In this document: positions 60,957 to 64,000 of the stretch, piece after piece | Layout: the number at the start of each line of letters is the position of its first letter | Numbering within the stretch: position 1 is the first letter of the stretch | NCBI RefSeq assembly: GCF_021134715.1 | Contig: NC_060021.1 | Span: 8,836,501 to 8,900,500 of the forward strand | Reading direction: 5' to 3' | Source of the DNA: Daphnia pulex | Lineage: Eukaryota; Arthropoda; Branchiopoda; Diplostraca; Daphniidae | DNA: 64,000 nt | The notes under the pieces: model-generated | Seen by the model: the letters and a program-made list of their open reading frames with translations, nothing else | Told to the model about the DNA's origin: nothing | Databases searched by the model: none | Position numbers and translations under genes: made by a program

Positions 60957-62096
60957 GACCGAACTATTATCTTGAATGACAAGAAATCCGTTAGTAATAA
61001 AAGCGCAGGCATCGAGTTTTTCGTAGCTTTCTCCTGCACAAAAAACCTGTTACAAAAAAAAAAAAAAAAAAATACATATACTTATAATTTTCAGAAAAAT
61101 ATAAGACGAATCACTGAACCGAACGGAATTGTTACATAACTATTGAGCTTGTTTTGAGCACGCATATTAAAAATTGTGTAACCTGCAGCGTCTACGAGAC
61201 TATCGGTGCCCACGGATGTAGGCTCCAGATGAGACATCTACTAGCTCTCAGTGTTCCAATTGAAAATTCATAATATCCAGAAAAAAAACAATGTTATTTG
61301 ATAACATGTGATTTCAAAGATCAGTCGAGAAACGTTGAAAATGAGGCCTAGTGCCGCAGTGCCGGATGACCGGGTTGCGATCTTTGTATTGCAAAACCAC
61401 TGACAAAACCGCGCAAGGCATCTAGGTCATTGGCAACTAAGCTCCGAATTCCTTTCCTTTTTAACCGAATCAATTCCAGCGTTTGAGTTTTGGAAGACAA
61501 GCAAATTGGCGATTTCTCATCGGGTCATCACGAGCATGTGTCACGAGCACAACCACTACAGTTATACAGGTAGAGGACTGAATGCACAATTGGAGGTGAA
61601 TGTTCTTCTCATCGACATTCTTTCGGGTTTTGGTTTCTTTAACAGAACAACGTGCTCACAGTGGTTTGGGCGTTCACGTGCGCTGCCTTTACCGCACCTA
61701 CACCACGAAACATTTAGGGGTGACTGTGGTTCACGCAATTTCGTACCTTAACGTAGAGTAAACGCCAACACTATGCCGAAGAAATCGCCATTTTCCCGTT
61801 CAGTTGTAAGTTCCTAGAAGAATGTAGAGACATGGCCAGCCTAGAACCAACCTTCACGATCAAGACCTATAATTGGAGACTTGCATTGTGCGAAGTTTTC
61901 ACAACTTCATTACCAAAAGACAACAGCATCGGAAACAAAAAAGGATTTAATCTTTCAAATTTTAACTGAAAAGTTATGAGCGGTACCACACAACGATTGA
62001 ATCATATGAAAAAATAATAAATTGATTATCCCTCCCCTTATCCCATACTTTTGAAGAATCCGTCCATCAGCTAGTTGGCAAAAACGGTAGGGCCGT
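60957..62096. other. Intergenic spacer
   Basis: About 1.1 kb between NRF-6 copy 4 and CLPTM1L, with an A-run near 61046-61064. The 81-codon plus-strand open frame at 61506 has no recognisable feature. Confidence 0.5.
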
Positions 62097-63982
62097 TTAT
62101 TTGTCTTTCTTGTTTTCCTCAACAACTTCTTCTTCTCCTGTCGCTCCGAATTCGTTCACTCGTTTCTTGTCGACTGGATACAACCTACACAAATTCAAAA
62201 GAGAATGAGTATATATAAATCAACAGCAGTTTTCAGAACAAACAAGGAAAAGAAATTCTGTTGGGTTAGGTTACCATCTTTGGTAAAGATAAACGAGGAA
62301 AACTGCGTCATCCCGGAAACACGCCACTCGGTGTGCAGTCGGCATAGTAATGATAAAGGCAAAAATATCGTCGATGAAAGTGTTGAATGCCTTTGTGAAA
62401 AAAGTAGTAAGTCGTTATCAAAAGGAAATCTTTTTCAAACGCATTTTGTGTCTACTGTACCTTATACATAAAGGCTCGCCATGGTAAGTGGGCGACTGAT
62501 TTAAGTTTGTAGTTGACAAAGAGTTGAGGGAGCATGAAAAGAAATCCGAAAGCGTAGACGCCATTCACCAAGCTTTGCAATCCCCAAGAGTACCAGCTAC
62601 TCGTACATATTTTACGAATAAGAGTTTTGTTAACTTTTTTTAAACAGAACGGGGAATTTTACCTTCGATGTGACGTGTAAAAGAGAGAATAGATTGCACC
62701 ACCCAGACAAAGTGGATAGAGCACGTAAGACAGGTATTTCATGCTCAATGAATCGTATTGTTCAGTTTCGGCTTCCTCTTGGTTAAGCGACTGGCCGAAA
62801 TTGAGTCGGGGCAATCCGTTGTTCCATTCTAATGTTATCCTAAAAGCCTTGGTAACCTTCCACACCTGTCAAAGCGACATCAGCACTATTTTGTCATTCA
62901 GAGATGAATATGAATAATACCTCGATCAAAGTACCAACGGCAGCCGGTATCACAACCAAAAGACTCGTGTTTTCGTCCACCAAGTAAAGAAAGATGACGA
63001 ACTGACTGAAAGCTCTCCAAAGCAGAGTGCGAGATGAGAGTCCGACCATGTTATCTCGATCGCGCCAAAAGTAGATGTCATTTTTGAAGGCCAAAAAGTC
63101 AAATAGCATCTGTGAAAATGACGCCATGCGATAAATAAAAACAACTTGAATCTTTTAAACGCATCTATTTTGCTATGACTTACGTGAAGGGCAGCAACTA
63201 CGAAGGTGACGCAGAGCAAAACAATATTGGTATCGGCGAAGATGCCCTTAAGTTCGTCGATATCTTTTTCGGTGAATCCCATCTGGCGCAGGGTGAACAT
63301 CGCAGCGCTAAACTGCATCCAAAGGCGTAATTTTCCGAAGGAAATTGGCGAATAACTCAGTGTCACAGGAAAATCTTTCACGGACTGGTTTACAGGGACG
63401 AGATCTTCTAGCCGACAACCCAGCAAATCGATGTAAACCACGGGCAAATACTCCCCCTTGGGCGAATAACTATGGGGAAAAAACGGAATATTTTTGTCTC
63501 TATACGTAACAAATCCACATGGATGTTAATACCTTAAAACTTGAGCAATATCAGGAGGAATCTCATTTCTTGGCAAAGAATCTCTATGATCTAAAATATT
63601 AAAAATTAATTTAGAGTAGATGTGCGTGATGGGCTTTTCTTTCTTTTCCTTTCCATGCTGCTAATAAGAAATAAGAAATGAATAAATATGACCTTGGACA
63701 TTTGAATGCAAAAATTACTTACAGGTTCATTGTCTCTTAACAAATTGAAAGATTCTTGGACAGGTATTTGATACACTGAAATGGCTGTTGCGGCATAACT
63801 TGTCGTAGGATCTTGCAAAGCAGAAGCCCATTCATCGGAGTTCCATTTCTGAGTTTTCTTTGCCAGAAAGGCATGAAAGAAAAGAGTTCCATTTCTTCTT
63901 GTTTTAAATGGCAGAGGAATGTTGACAGTTTTTGTCAGGGTAACCTCAGGTTCAATATCAAATTGATCAACTAAAACAGTGT
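62097..63982 (-). CDS. CLPTM1L: CLPTM1-like protein (CLPTM1L), 5' part outside the window
   Basis: Multi-pass ER membrane protein of the CLPTM1 family; the human relative is reported as a scramblase for glucosaminyl-phosphatidylinositol in GPI-anchor synthesis. Exons in the window: 63982-63723, 63660-63533 (or from 63657), 63479-63184, 63109-62921, 62865-62663, 62596-62461, 62390-62275, 62184-62097. Visible stretches favour CLPTM1L over CLPTM1: DKDIDELKGIF-type region, LLFDFLAFKNDI-type junction, VDENTSLLVVIPA, MKYLSYVLYPLCLGG, NYKLKSVAHLPW, FNTFIDDIFAFIITMPTAHR and YPVDKKRVNEFG before an acidic/basic tail ending KKDK. The first listed exon begins after an acceptor at 63983, so upstream exons lie beyond the right edge. 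No frame disruption seen. Confidence 0.92.
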
Positions 63983-64000
63983 CTGAATAAGAAAATCTTT

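Overview
The window is animal nuclear DNA, most likely from a branchiopod crustacean such as Daphnia. The gene set is arthropod (eclosion hormone, Crumbs, NRF-6-type acyltransferases). Most introns are only 60-110 bp, intergenic spacers are short, and several genes sit tail to tail. All gene models come from reading splice sites and frames by eye. Wherever a full coding region was assembled, the exon lengths sum to a multiple of three, which is a useful internal check.

Layout. 1-6 kb: two convergent eclosion hormone genes with candidate TATA promoters and a possible shared poly(A) site. 6-9.2 kb: no gene recognised. 9.2-12 kb: kynurenine formamidase (+) facing a small RING-finger gene (-). 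13.7-16.5 kb: first NRF-6-like acyltransferase (+). 17.1-21.8 kb: a BtpA-family TIM-barrel gene (+) ending 46 bp from a cyclin-like CNPPD1 gene (-), then beta-1,4-galactosyltransferase 7 (-). 22.6-25.8 kb: cyclase-associated protein CAP (+), with a candidate alternative first exon that would give an acylated N terminus. 26-32.7 kb: long non-coding, microsatellite-rich upstream region. 32.7-41.2 kb: a complete crumbs gene (+). 42.7-45.7 kb: a stonustoxin/VLIG-like protein gene (+) whose frame breaks near its 3' end. 46-48.7 kb: second NRF-6 gene (-). 49.4-52 kb: two degenerate tandem copies of a tyrosine-rich repeat protein gene behind a good TATA/Inr promoter. 54.9-61 kb: third and fourth NRF-6 genes (-). 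62.1-64 kb: the 3' part of CLPTM1L (-), running off the right edge.

Functionally this is a mixture of housekeeping genes (AFMID, B4GALT7, CAP, CNPPD1, CLPTM1L), epithelial polarity (crumbs), moulting endocrine control (eclosion hormones) and an expanding accessory family (four NRF-6 paralogues). I see no intact transposon, rRNA gene or CRISPR array. One degenerate tRNA-like element is present.
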